A DNA stretch of 64,000 nt from G965216905 sp965216905 (GTDB lineage: Bacteria > Actinomycetota > Acidimicrobiia > Spongiisociales > ZC4RG35): contig OZ244213.1 of the NCBI GenBank assembly GCA_965216905.1, positions 682,001 through 746,000 on the forward strand, in the 5' to 3' direction. Position 1 is the first letter of the stretch; every line of letters begins with the position of its first letter. Shown here piece by piece: positions 52,441 through 61,193 of the stretch. Both the position numbers and the translations under genes were made by a program. The notes beneath the pieces are model-generated. The model had not been told where the DNA came from. It worked only from the letters and a program-made list of their open reading frames with translations, and searched no databases.

Positions 52441-53969
52441 TCTTCCCCTCCTGCCAGGTACACGTCCGCGAGCCTGCCCGGTTCCGGCACCTCATAGGCG
52501 GTGACGGACTCGATGCGGTCGAGGATGGCTTCGGTGGATGCCGATGTCTTGTCGAGGAGGATCTTGGGATACAACCCCAGCACGAGTATGAGGACCGCCA
52601 GCGGCGCCAGCAGCGCGATCTCCCGACCGGAGAGATCGGACAGCACCCGATTCTCTTGCTTGTCGACTTCACCGGTGAAGACCCGTTCGTAGGCCCACAG
52701 CAGGTAGATAGCCGCGAAGATCACCCCGGTCGCGGCGATGACGGCAGCAACCGGAAGGGTGGGGAAGCTGCCGATCAAGACCAGGAACTCTCCGACGAAT
52801 CCGTTCAAACCTGGCAGCCCGATCGACGCGAACGTCATGAAGAGGAAGAAGCCGGCGTAGATCGGCATCACGGACGCCAACCCGCCGAAGTCGGCGATCT
52901 TCTTGGTGTGGCGTCGTTCGTAGATCATCCCCACCAACAGGAACAGTGCTCCGGTGGTGAGCCCGTGGTTGATGTTCTGGATCACGGCTCCTTGGAGTCC
53001 GGCCGAGGTGAGCGCAAAGGTTCCGAGGACGATGAACCCCAGATGGCTGACCGACGAGTACGCCACGAGCTTCTTCAGGTCGGGCTGGACGATGGCGACG
53101 ACCGCTCCGTAGACGATGCCGATCACCGCCAGAACCGCGAGTGCGGGGACGGCGTCGACGCTCGCTTCGGGGAACAGACCCAGATTGAAGCGAAGCAATC
53201 CGTAGGTTCCCAGCTTCAGCAGGACGCCGGCCAGCAGCACCGAACCTGCCGTCGGCGCCTCGACGTGCGCGTCCGGTAGCCACGTGTGGACCGGGAACAG
53301 GGGCACCTTGATCGCGAATGCGAGAGCGAACGCCCAGAAGAGCAGGGTGCCGGTCGAGTCGCCCAGGTCGAGCGCGACCAGGTCTTGATACGCGAACGAT
53401 GGTGCTCCTGCCTGCTCGGCGTGAATGAAGGAGAGTGCGATGATCCCCGCCAGCATGAGCGCCGACCCGAATGCGGTGTAGAGGAAGAACTTCAGCGCGG
53501 CATACACCCGACGCTCCGATCCCCAGATCCCGATGATGAAGTACATCGGGACCAGGATCGCCTCGAAGAACACGAAGAAGAAGAACAGGTCGAGGGACAG
53601 GAAGGTCCCGATCAGCCCCGACTCGAGCAGCAGGGTGAACACCACGAACTCCTTGACCCGGTGCTGGATAGAGGTCGAGGCCGCCAGCGCGATCGGGATG
53701 AGGATCGTCGTGAGAACGACCAGACCGAGCGAAATCCCGTCGACGCCGACATTCCAGGAGAGGCCCCATGGTTCGTAGAAGGTGCTGCGCTGTGTGAACT
53801 GGAAACCGGCCTCACCGGCCTCGAACTCGAAGAACAGTACGCCGGCGATGGCGAGCGGGATGAAGGACAGCCCGAATCCGACCGGCAACGGGAGTTCGGT
53901 GCGACGTCGTGGGAGGAGCGCGACGACGACCGCGGCGATGGCGGGAGCGAGGATCAGCCAGGTGGTCAT
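52437..53969 (-). CDS. nuoM: NADH-quinone oxidoreductase subunit M (cluster 2)
   Basis: A 510-residue antiporter-like subunit with about 14 helices. FFFVFFEAILVPMYFIIGIWG carries the TM5 Glu; AIKVPLFPVHTWLPDAHVEAP and LKKLVAYSSVSHLGFIVLG are the other core motifs. ATG at 53969 overlaps the nuoL stop by four bases (ATGA); an upstream in-frame GTG at 53996 is rejected. Confidence 0.94.
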   Translation of the reverse strand: MTTWLILAPAIAAVVVALLPRRRTELPLPVGFGLSFIPLAIAGVLFFEFEAGEAGFQFTQRSTFYEPWGLSWNVGVDGISLGLVVLTTILIPIALAASTSIQHRVKEFVVFTLLLESGLIGTFLSLDLFFFFVFFEAILVPMYFIIGIWGSERRVYAALKFFLYTAFGSALMLAGIIALSFIHAEQAGAPSFAYQDLVALDLGDSTGTLLFWAFALAFAIKVPLFPVHTWLPDAHVEAPTAGSVLLAGVLLKLGTYGLLRFNLGLFPEASVDAVPALAVLAVIGIVYGAVVAIVQPDLKKLVAYSSVSHLGFIVLGTFALTSAGLQGAVIQNINHGLTTGALFLLVGMIYERRHTKKIADFGGLASVMPIYAGFFLFMTFASIGLPGLNGFVGEFLVLIGSFPTLPVAAVIAATGVIFAAIYLLWAYERVFTGEVDKQENRVLSDLSGREIALLAPLAVLILVLGLYPKILLDKTSASTEAILDRIESVTAYEVPEPGRLADVYLAGGEE

Positions 53970-55882
53970 ACCGCTCCTACCCGCGAGACCATCCACACGA
54001 CCGCCGCCAGCAGCCCGGCGACGAACAACACGCCGTAGCTCCGGACCAGCCCGGTTTGGGCACGACGGGCGAAAGCTCCGATCGCCCGAGCAGCCGCACC
54101 GACGCCGTTCACCGCGCCATCGACGATCGGGAGATCGAACCGGAAAGCGGCCGCCTCGGCCAGCTTGCGGCCGGGGGTGACGATCGCCGCCCCATAGAGG
54201 TCGTCGACGTTGTACGCATCACCCCACGCCGTCCACAGCTTTCCGAACGCACCTTCGAAGCGCTTCCAACCTTCGGGACTCTGGTTGTAGGTGATGAACC
54301 CGATGGCGGCACCGGCGGCGCCGGCCAGCACGGAGATCGCCGCCAAGACCCAGAACAGGTCCTCGGGTGGATGGGTGATCTTGACCAGCTCGAATGCGGG
54401 TTCCAGGTAGTGCTCGAGCGTGAGCCGGAACGGGGTGTTCAGGAAGCCACCCACCACACTCAACCCGGCCAACACCATGAGTGGGACGGTCATCACCCGA
54501 GGCGACTCGTGCGGCTCGACGCCCTCGTCCCACCGGGGGCGGCCGAGGAACACCATGACCCATTGACGCACCATGTAGAACGCGGTGAGCAAGGCCGTGA
54601 TGAGTCCGGCGAGGTACAGCACGAACACGAGGACCTCCGAGGCCGATCCGAAGCCGCTGCGTTCGAACGCAACGCCCAGGATTTCGTCCTTGGACCAGAA
54701 GCCGGCCAGCGGGGGGATTCCGGCGATTGCGAGCGTGGCGATCCCCATCGTGATGGCCGTGACCGGCATCTTTGAGCGGAGGCCGCCCATCTTTCGCATG
54801 TCCTGTTCGTCGTGCATTCCATGGATCACCGATCCGGCCCCCAGAAACAGCAACGCCTTGAAGAAGGCGTGGGTCATGAGGTGGAACACCCCGGCCACGT
54901 AGCCACCGAGGCCGACGGCGAGGAACATGTACCCGAGCTGTGACACGGTCGAGTAGGCCAGCACCCGCTTGATGTCGGTCTGGGCCAGGGCGATCGAGGC
55001 AGCCCACAGGGCGGTGACGGCCCCGACGACGGCCACGGTGAGCCCGGCGGTCTCCGACAGCTCGAAGATCGGAGCGCTGCGAGCCACCAGATACACACCG
55101 GCGGTGACCATCGTCGCAGCGTGGATGAGGGCCGACACCGGCGTGGGGCCTTCCATCGCATCCGGCAGCCACACGTAGAGCGGAACCTGAGCGGACTTCC
55201 CGGCTGCTCCCACGAGAAACAGCAAGCCGATGGCGGTGGCGACACCGGGGGTCAGCACCTCACCTGCCCATTCGAACACGCCCTCGAACGACAGCGTGCC
55301 GAAATGCAGGAACACCAGCATCAGGGCGATCATGAATCCGAGATCGCCGATGCGGTTGACGACGAAAGCCTTCTTACCGGCCGCGGCCGCCGACGGTCGC
55401 GTGTACCAGAAGCTGATGAGCAGGTACGAGCACAGCCCCACCAGCTCCCAACCCATGAACAGCATGGCGAAGTTACCCGCCAGCACCAGCGTCAGCATCG
55501 ACGCGGCGAACAGGTTCAGGTACGTGAAGAAGCGGCCAAATCTGGGATCACCGTGCATGTAGCCGATCGCGAACACATGGATGAGGGTCCCCACACCGGT
55601 CACGACCAGGGTCATCAGCGATGCCAGCGGGTCCCATTGGAGCTCGAGGTTGGCGCCGATCGCCGGCATCCACTCCCAGAGCGGCACATGGAGAGGGGGC
55701 AGCTCGTCACCCCGGATGAACTCGCCGGATGCGACCACCGCGACGACGAACGAGAGGCCCATGGCACCGGCGGCCAACCACCCGGCGAGCGGTTCGCCGA
55801 TACGCCGGCCCAGGAAATGGAGCACCACCGCCCCAGCCAGGGGCAGAACGATGATGAGCCACAACACGTCGGTCACGACCAT
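53966..55882 (-). CDS. nuoL: NADH-quinone oxidoreductase subunit L (cluster 2)
   Basis: A 638-residue NuoL. MGWELVGLCSYLLISFWYTR carries the Glu of TM5 and SAQVPLYVWLPDAMEGPTPV the TM7-8 signature; THAFFKALLFLGAGSVIHG is conserved. FPLAGFWSKDE of cluster 1 is here IPPLAGFWSKDE, the usual form. No N-terminal Gly/Ala extension as in cluster 1. It follows nuoK by four bases. Confidence 0.95.
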   Translation of the reverse strand: MVVTDVLWLIIVLPLAGAVVLHFLGRRIGEPLAGWLAAGAMGLSFVVAVVASGEFIRGDELPPLHVPLWEWMPAIGANLELQWDPLASLMTLVVTGVGTLIHVFAIGYMHGDPRFGRFFTYLNLFAASMLTLVLAGNFAMLFMGWELVGLCSYLLISFWYTRPSAAAAGKKAFVVNRIGDLGFMIALMLVFLHFGTLSFEGVFEWAGEVLTPGVATAIGLLFLVGAAGKSAQVPLYVWLPDAMEGPTPVSALIHAATMVTAGVYLVARSAPIFELSETAGLTVAVVGAVTALWAASIALAQTDIKRVLAYSTVSQLGYMFLAVGLGGYVAGVFHLMTHAFFKALLFLGAGSVIHGMHDEQDMRKMGGLRSKMPVTAITMGIATLAIAGIPPLAGFWSKDEILGVAFERSGFGSASEVLVFVLYLAGLITALLTAFYMVRQWVMVFLGRPRWDEGVEPHESPRVMTVPLMVLAGLSVVGGFLNTPFRLTLEHYLEPAFELVKITHPPEDLFWVLAAISVLAGAAGAAIGFITYNQSPEGWKRFEGAFGKLWTAWGDAYNVDDLYGAAIVTPGRKLAEAAAFRFDLPIVDGAVNGVGAAARAIGAFARRAQTGLVRSYGVLFVAGLLAAVVWMVSRVGAV

Positions 55883-55886
55883 CGGA

Positions 55887-56192
55887 TCATCCCCTCAGTT
55901 CCGACAGTTCATCGACGCTGGCCGTCGACCGTTTGCGGAAGATGGCCACGATGATGGCGAGACCGACGACCACCTCGGCTGCGGCCACGACGAGCACGAA
56001 GAACACCGACACCTGACCCTCGATGGCACCCAATGCCCGGCCGACCGCCACGAAGGTGAGGTTCACGGCGTTCAGCATCAGCTCGACGCACATGAACATG
56101 ATCAGGGCGTTGCGGCGCACGAGGATCCCGAGCAGTCCGATCGAGAACAGGACTGCCGCGAGCGTCATGTACCAGCCGGCCGTCACGACCAT
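55887..56192 (-). CDS. nuoK: NADH-quinone oxidoreductase subunit K (cluster 2)
   Basis: A 101-residue, three-helix subunit. MCVELMLNAVNLTFVAV and VAAAEVVVGLAIIVAIFR have the two essential membrane Glu residues. ATG at 56192 overlaps nuoJ by 10 bases; a GTG at 56186 would make a four-base GTGA overlap and is equally plausible. No small ORF lies between nuoJ and nuoK here. Confidence 0.95.
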   Translation of the reverse strand: MVVTAGWYMTLAAVLFSIGLLGILVRRNALIMFMCVELMLNAVNLTFVAVGRALGAIEGQVSVFFVLVVAAAEVVVGLAIIVAIFRKRSTASVDELSELRG

Positions 56193-56734
56193 GCGTGCTC
56201 CTCGGCGTCGTCCTCGGTGGATCCGTCCCTTCGGTAGTAGGCCAGGGCGATCGCTCCGGCCGCGGCGATCGTGAGCAGCAGGGCCGTGGCCTCGAAGGCC
56301 AGAACCCAGTCGGAGAAGAGCGGTTCGGCGATGGCCCCCACCGTGCCGTTCGGGATCGGCGGGTTTCCGACGGCGGCCGGGACCCATGTGAACTCACCAC
56401 CGACCGCCACGCCGATGGTCAGGAGCACGATGATCGCAGCCAGCCCCATCACCAGCTGGCGCTGGTACGGAATGGTCTCGACGTTCTCTTCGGCCTTGTC
56501 CACGCCGATGAGCATGATCACGAAGAGGAACAGCGTCATCACCGCGCCTGCGTACACGATGATCTGGACTGCGGCCACGAGGTGGGCGAGGTTCACCACA
56601 TAGATCACCCCCAGCGAGAACAACGTACCCAGGAGCCCCATCGCCGCGTAGACCGGGTTCTTGGCAAAGATCACGGTGACGGCACCGGCGATGGCACCCG
56701 CTGCCAGAACCACGAAGAGCACGAGCTCGACCAT
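56183..56734 (-). CDS. nuoJ: NADH-quinone oxidoreductase subunit J (cluster 2)
   Basis: A 183-residue, five-helix subunit with NPVYAAMGLLGTLFSLGVIYV and VQIIVYAGAVMTLFLFVIML, the TM3 pi-bulge region. The C-terminus is acidic (STEDDAEEHAWS). The ATG at 56734 overlaps the nuoI stop (TGATG). Confidence 0.94.
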   Translation of the reverse strand: MVELVLFVVLAAGAIAGAVTVIFAKNPVYAAMGLLGTLFSLGVIYVVNLAHLVAAVQIIVYAGAVMTLFLFVIMLIGVDKAEENVETIPYQRQLVMGLAAIIVLLTIGVAVGGEFTWVPAAVGNPPIPNGTVGAIAEPLFSDWVLAFEATALLLTIAAAGAIALAYYRRDGSTEDDAEEHAWS

Positions 56735-57348
56735 CAGCTGTCCCGCGTCTCTTGGTCGGGCTCGGGTTCCCAATCCGCAGGTCCCGCCGTTTCGCTCCAC
56801 ATCCGAATCCCTTGATACGCGGCCGATCCCGACGGAGCGGTGGCCCGCACCCATCCGTCGGCCACCTGCAGCTCGGAGAGATCGGCCAGCGGATCGTCGG
56901 GGAACATGTGCGGTACCGAGCCGTCCCGATTCATCAGCAACTCACTCCGCGTGTAGATGCCGTCGTCGCGATTGGTGGTGGACATCTCGAACAGGTGCGT
57001 CATCGTGATCGCCTCGGTCGGGCAGGCCTCGACGCAGAGCGCGCAGAAAATGCACCGCAGCATGTTGATCTCGTACACGAAGCCGTACCGCTCGCCTGGG
57101 CTCACCGGTTCTTCCTGGGGGTTGTTCTGCCCGCGCACATAGATGCACCGTGCCGGACATGCACCTGCGCACAGCTCGCACCCGATGCACTTCTCCATCC
57201 CGTCCGGATACCGGTTGAGCACGTGCCGGCCGTGGAATCGCTGCGGCTTCGCCCGGAACTCCTGGGGGTACTCGGTCGTCACCGGGGGGTCGAGCATCTG
57301 GCGACCCGTCACCCTCAGCCCCTTGATCAGCTCACGTATCACACCCAT
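56734..57348 (-). CDS. nuoI: NADH-quinone oxidoreductase subunit I (cluster 2)
   Basis: A 204-residue iron-sulfur subunit with the two motifs CIGCELCAGACP and CIFCALCVEACP for clusters N6a and N6b. The N-terminus (IRELIKGLRVTGRQMLD) is amphipathic. A 60-residue C-terminal extension after the ferredoxin fold (TTNRDDGIYTR onward) distinguishes it from the shorter cluster 1 protein. It starts 16 bp after nuoH. Confidence 0.95.
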   Translation of the reverse strand: MGVIRELIKGLRVTGRQMLDPPVTTEYPQEFRAKPQRFHGRHVLNRYPDGMEKCIGCELCAGACPARCIYVRGQNNPQEEPVSPGERYGFVYEINMLRCIFCALCVEACPTEAITMTHLFEMSTTNRDDGIYTRSELLMNRDGSVPHMFPDDPLADLSELQVADGWVRATAPSGSAAYQGIRMWSETAGPADWEPEPDQETRDS

Positions 57349-57364
57349 GACGCCACCTTCTCCC

Positions 57365-58483
57365 TCATGCCCACGGCGCCCCGAAACGGGTGAAGCCGGC
57401 TACCAGGGCGGTGATGGCGAGCCAGCCGATCGCTCCCGGAATCAAGCGTTTCCAGCCCAGCGACATCAGCTGGTCGTATCGAAGGCGGGGCAGCGTTGCC
57501 CGCAGCCAGAAGAACAGGAAGACGATGAGATAGGTCTTGAGCAGGAACCAGACCGTCGGGAGGGCCGCAGAGATGAACCCGGGGAGCACGCTGTCGAACG
57601 TCCGCCCGTTCCAGCCCCCCAGGAACAGCGTGGCGCCGATCGCCGACATCGAGAAGATGTTCGCGTACTCGGCGAGGAAGAACATGGCGAACCGCATTCC
57701 CGAGTATTCGGTGTGGAATCCGCCGACCAGTTCCTGCTCCGCCTCGACGAGGTCGAACGGTGCGCGGTTCGTCTCGGCAACCGCCGCGATCAGGAAGATG
57801 GCGAACGCGACGAACTGCGGGAAGACGTTCCAACGAGGGACGATCGACAACGCCGAACTCAGCCACCCGGGGTTGGTGACGGCTTCACCGAAGGTGCCCG
57901 CCTGCCGCTCGACAATGGCCGCCAGCGACAGCGTGCCGTCCAGCCCGGCCCGTGACGAATACAGGACCACGGCCACCATGGCCAGGCCCATCGCTGCCTC
58001 GTAGCTGATCGCTTGGGCCGTCGCCCGAACGCCACCGAGGAGTGGATACTTCGAGCCGGACGACCACCCGGCCAGCACGACGGCGTAGACCGCCATCGAC
58101 GACATGGCGAGGATGAAGAGCAGGCCGACGTTGAGATCGGTGCCTTGCAGTGGCACGACGGTGCCCCCGGCGGTCTCGATCGGCTTACCCCACGGCACCA
58201 CCATGAACAGCAGCATCGCCGGAATCACGGCCAGGAACGGAGCCAGGATGTACATCCCCAGCTCGGCCTTCTTCGGCGTGATCTGCTCCTTGAAGAACAG
58301 CTTCAATCCGTCGGCCACGGTTTGCAGGATGCCCCACGGACCTGCCCGGTTGGGTCCGATGCGGCTCTGCATACTGGCGACGACCTTCCGCTCCGCCCAG
58401 ACATTGACGACCGTCACCAGCAACAGCAGCACGAACACCGCCACGGCACGAAGGACGATGAGCAGCAGGTCGAAGAAGTCCAT
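57365..58483 (-). CDS. nuoH: NADH-quinone oxidoreductase subunit H (cluster 2)
   Basis: A 372-residue, eight-helix subunit with AERKVVASMQSRIGPNRAG, WGILQTVADGLKLFFKE, AETNRAPFDLVEAEQELVGG and TEYSGMRFAMFFLAEY. The ATG at 58483 is preferred over a frame that extends upstream into mobile-element remnants. First nuo gene after the remnant region, so it may need its own promoter; none is obvious. Confidence 0.95.
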   Translation of the reverse strand: MDFFDLLLIVLRAVAVFVLLLLVTVVNVWAERKVVASMQSRIGPNRAGPWGILQTVADGLKLFFKEQITPKKAELGMYILAPFLAVIPAMLLFMVVPWGKPIETAGGTVVPLQGTDLNVGLLFILAMSSMAVYAVVLAGWSSGSKYPLLGGVRATAQAISYEAAMGLAMVAVVLYSSRAGLDGTLSLAAIVERQAGTFGEAVTNPGWLSSALSIVPRWNVFPQFVAFAIFLIAAVAETNRAPFDLVEAEQELVGGFHTEYSGMRFAMFFLAEYANIFSMSAIGATLFLGGWNGRTFDSVLPGFISAALPTVWFLLKTYLIVFLFFWLRATLPRLRYDQLMSLGWKRLIPGAIGWLAITALVAGFTRFGAPWA

Positions 58484-58565
58484 GGACCCGCCGAGATTAG
58501 GGATTCGGAGTCGCGGCGAACAAACCCACCGATGGGTCTGCAGCGGCTGCTCGCCCGCCAAGGGA

Positions 58566-58699
58566 CGACGAGTGTTGTTCGTGGGGAACGACCGGTCCGA
58601 GGACCACCACGACGTGTGGCAGATGTCAGAGCGTGGCGAGCGTCTGGCGTCCGCCGACTCGATCACGGAGTTGAAGACATCGGCAGGTATCACCAGCAC
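58566..58699 (+). pseudogene. Remnant of an IS110-family transposase N-terminus
   Basis: Frame reading RVLFVGNDRSEDHHDVWQMS and GERLASADSITEL. This matches the start of IS110-type DEDD transposases (VGxDxSxDHHDV...GxRLA). It has no start, catalytic remainder or end, and changes frame on both sides. Short, so the family call rests on the DHHDV block. Confidence 0.6.
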
Positions 58700-58899
58700 C
58701 GCTGGCGGGGTTCACCCCGAACAGCTTCAGGTCGTGGCCGTCGCACCACCCCGAGCCACTGCCGGAGGTCGAAGCCGTAGGCGCCGCGGGTCGCATCGCC
58801 GTAGCCGGCCAGGAACCCGGCGATTGCCAGGCGGACTGCGAACGAGTCGAAGGCCGGCTCCACGGTGACCGGCACCAGAGTCGGTTCTGTTGGTGTCAT
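58690..58899 (-). pseudogene. Remnant of a tyrosine-recombinase N-terminus
   Basis: From an ATG at 58899 the frame gives FDSFAVRLAIAGFLAGYGDA then TRGAYGFDLRQWLG, the SAM-like DNA-binding domain of phage-type integrases. One extra G then shifts the frame; if removed it continues WCDGHDLKLFGVNP, as expected for the domain. No catalytic Arg-His-Arg-Tyr part remains. Confidence 0.6.
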
Positions 58900-58914
58900 G
58901 TGAGAGGAGACGCC

Positions 58915-59160
58915 ATGGTCGAGCAGCGAGACCATCTCAGGTTCCAAGTCCCGTTGTACACCACCACCGACGCAGCCCGAATCGTGGATGTGCCGGTCTC
59001 GACGCTGTCAACATGGGACCAGGGATACACGCGCCGATTCCCTTCGTTCGACTGACCGAAGCAACCGTCCTCGCAGCGATCCGACGCAGCGGTGTCCCGA
59101 TGCAGCGAATCCGGCCGGCGTTGCATGCCATCGAGGCACGGATGGGCATCGATCAGGCCG
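58915..59160 (+). pseudogene. Remnant of a DUF433-type (MerR-like, antitoxin-like) DNA-binding protein
   Basis: ATG at 58915 with GAGGAG upstream reads VPLYTTTDAARIVDVPVSTL followed by STWDQGYTRRF and a stop at 59055. In another frame IPFVRLTEATVLAAIRRSG then VPMQRIRPALHAIEARMGI follow without a gap. These are the N-terminal helix-turn-helix and the central part of DUF433 proteins, with the segment between them deleted and the frame lost. The toxin partner, if any, is gone. Confidence 0.6.
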
Positions 59161-59169
59161 GATCCGGCG

Positions 59170-59336
59170 CCGCCGCTCCGATCACAAGAACCTCCAAGGC
59201 GACTGCCTCATCCTGCTCACCAATGCGTCATCTGCTGGAACACCATCGACACCCAGGCAGCGGTCGAACAGCTCACCAGCCAAGACAGCCCGATCCGGGA
59301 CGAGCACCTCGCCCGGCTCTCACCGGCGGGTCAGCG
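59170..59336 (+). pseudogene. Remnant of a Tn3-family transposase C-terminus
   Basis: Reads SDHKNLQGDCLILLTNA up to 59224, then after a single-base frameshift VICWNTIDTQAAVEQL and IRDEHLARLSPAGQ. This is the LLTNAVICWNT...A...L...G(x)x(V/I)xDEDxARLSP pattern of Tn3 TnpA C-termini. The catalytic parts are missing and the remnant abuts the end of the antiporter gene. Confidence 0.65.
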
Positions 59337-60671
59337 CGCCCTCGCCTGTCCGGTCAACACCGAGTACGGGGTGAACAGACCATCCCGCATGATCGCGGGA
59401 AGCCGCTTCAGGTCGTGTCGGATGAACCACGCGGCCGCAACCAGGAACGCGATCGCCACGGCCACCCGCGCTTGGGCGGCGATGTCCTCGGAGATCACCC
59501 CCGCCTCGGCCAGCCCGGACTCCGCCAACTGGGCCAGGAAGAGCCCGAACATGACCCACGCCTCCCGCCGGCTCATCGAGAAGCTGGTGATGACCGCCAC
59601 CGCGAACACGGACTGCGCCGCGGTCACCAACAACTCGTCGCGCTGGATCTCGTTCAGCGGCAGACCGTGGGTGGTACTGCCGAAGATCGCAAAGACGATG
59701 GGAAGCGTCCCGACGAGCAGTGTCCACTGGTTCACCTTGGAGGAGATCAGCGCACCCAATCCGGTCTGCGAGGCGAGTCGCCAGGCGAACAGCGTGGCGA
59801 CCAACAGTTCCGGTGCCTCGGACGCCGTCGGGGCGATCCACTTCACGAGGAGGAAGTCGGACACGCCGATGGCCTCTCCCAATTCGATGATCGACTCGGC
59901 GAACGGTTCGGCCACGAGCACGATGACTGCGGCGGCGACAACGAACATCGTGTAGTTGACCCAGCGCCGCGCCCGCCTCGGCAGCGCTCCGATGTAGGCG
60001 GACGGACCCACGAGATGAGGCGTCTCGGGGGGTGCTTTGGCGATCCGGACCAAGTACCAGCCATAGAGGGCGACGAGGACCGCGGCATCGAAGAGGGTCA
60101 GCGTCTGCTTGAGGAACAACGTGAGGCCGTAAAGCGAGGCAAGGGCCAAAAAGGCGATCTCGACGGAGTGGGACCGCTCGAGATGCACCGCTTGCTCGGT
60201 GGCACCTTCGGCATGATCCGCCGCCACCCGCAGCTTCCGGACCCGCCACGTTCCGAGGAGGACGACCGCCGGCCAGCCGAGGCCGATGAGTAACTGGTTG
60301 CCCCCGGTCATGTTGGCGAGCGCCCGGACACCGTCCGGTCCGGCCGAACCGGTCTCGGCGAAGGCGCGGCCCGCTTTGGACGTGAACACGAAATCGACTG
60401 CGTACTCGGGCAGGATGGCGATGAGGGCCAGCAGGGCGAGCGCAAAACCGGCCGAGATGTCGAGCTGGATGACCTCGGCGGCCCACGACAGCATGAACGC
60501 CGCCCCCACCACGGCCAACCCGAAGATGACCGCGGCTGTGATGGGCGCCGGATGGAGGTCACCGAGCCGGACCACCACACCGGGGATGGTGGCGGCGAGC
60601 GCCAACGCCATGTAGGTCAGCTCGTGAGCGGGCTTCTGAAGCTCAGGGGTGTGGAGGGACTGGTCGGCCAT
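59331..60671 (-). CDS. Calcium/cation antiporter (CaCA superfamily)
   Basis: A 446-residue membrane protein with about 11 helices and the two inverted alpha-repeats of Ca2+/H+ or Na+/Ca2+ exchangers. Alpha-1 is ALIAILPEYAVDFVF with NMTGGNQLLIG. Alpha-2 is KWIAPTASEAPELLVATLF with SSKVNQWTLLVG. The acidic residues in PEY and APEL are the expected ion ligands. A hydrophilic loop with charged residues separates the halves. It lies inside nuo cluster 2 between nuoG and nuoH. Linkage to respiration is only positional. Confidence 0.85.
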   Translation of the reverse strand: MADQSLHTPELQKPAHELTYMALALAATIPGVVVRLGDLHPAPITAAVIFGLAVVGAAFMLSWAAEVIQLDISAGFALALLALIAILPEYAVDFVFTSKAGRAFAETGSAGPDGVRALANMTGGNQLLIGLGWPAVVLLGTWRVRKLRVAADHAEGATEQAVHLERSHSVEIAFLALASLYGLTLFLKQTLTLFDAAVLVALYGWYLVRIAKAPPETPHLVGPSAYIGALPRRARRWVNYTMFVVAAAVIVLVAEPFAESIIELGEAIGVSDFLLVKWIAPTASEAPELLVATLFAWRLASQTGLGALISSKVNQWTLLVGTLPIVFAIFGSTTHGLPLNEIQRDELLVTAAQSVFAVAVITSFSMSRREAWVMFGLFLAQLAESGLAEAGVISEDIAAQARVAVAIAFLVAAAWFIRHDLKRLPAIMRDGLFTPYSVLTGQARAR

Positions 60672-60715
60672 GGGGACGCCGGAGTGTACGCAGGTTGTGA
60701 CTCGCGACCAATGCC

Positions 60716-60736
60716 CCGCCCCTCGGACCGGGGCGG
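60716..60736. terminator. GC-rich hairpin after DUF3052
   Basis: CCGCCCC, 7-nt loop, GGGGCGG in the 114-bp gap between the DUF3052 stop and the antiporter start. No T-run follows on either strand, so it could be a pause or processing site and not a full terminator. Confidence 0.4.
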
Positions 60737-60785
60737 TGGTCCGACTCGTGTCCGGTCGAGAGCCCGACGTGTAGGGGCCAGAGCA

Positions 60786-61193
60786 TCAGCGACGCTCCCG
60801 ACGCCACACGACCCGGAGACCCGACCAGACGTCGTTGACGGCGCACACCTTGTTGTCGACGAGCCCGAGCGGCAGGGCCACTTCGCGCACGACGTCCTCG
60901 GTCATGTCGGTCGGTACGTTCGCAGCCTTCTTCGGCCAAGAAACCCAGATGGCACCGTCGGGATGGATCGCCGAAGCGGCGGCGTCGATGACCACCTCCA
61001 ACCGGCTTCGGTCCGTTGTGAAGATGTGCACGATGTCGACATCGTCACCGATCTCCTGAACGAACCGGACCCCGGGCGGCAGGGGCTCCAAATCGCTCCG
61101 GAACCCGTCGTACGCACCCAAGACGGCGACGACAGCTCCTTCTCCGATCCCCAGCTTCTTCGCCAACGGGGTACCGGAGTAGCCGGCGGTCAC
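60786..61193 (-). CDS. DUF3052 family protein
   Basis: 135 residues. DUF3052 is typical of actinobacteria; core pieces here are GYSGTPLAKKLGI, the Asp-rich DVDIVHIFTT, and AIWVSWPKKAANVPTDMTED. The domain resembles a nucleotide- or methyl-transferase-like alpha/beta fold but no activity has been fixed. GTG at 61193 overlaps the nuoG stop by four bases (GTGA), which ties it translationally to complex I in this genome. Confidence 0.85.
   Translation of the reverse strand: MTAGYSGTPLAKKLGIGEGAVVAVLGAYDGFRSDLEPLPPGVRFVQEIGDDVDIVHIFTTDRSRLEVVIDAAASAIHPDGAIWVSWPKKAANVPTDMTEDVVREVALPLGLVDNKVCAVNDVWSGLRVVWRRERR

Noticed and set aside
58484..58699. An N-terminal extension of NuoH from an upstream start at 58699
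   Set aside because: The added residues are Arg/Ser/Pro-rich and derive from the antisense of transposon remnants; the family N-terminus begins at MDFFDLLL.
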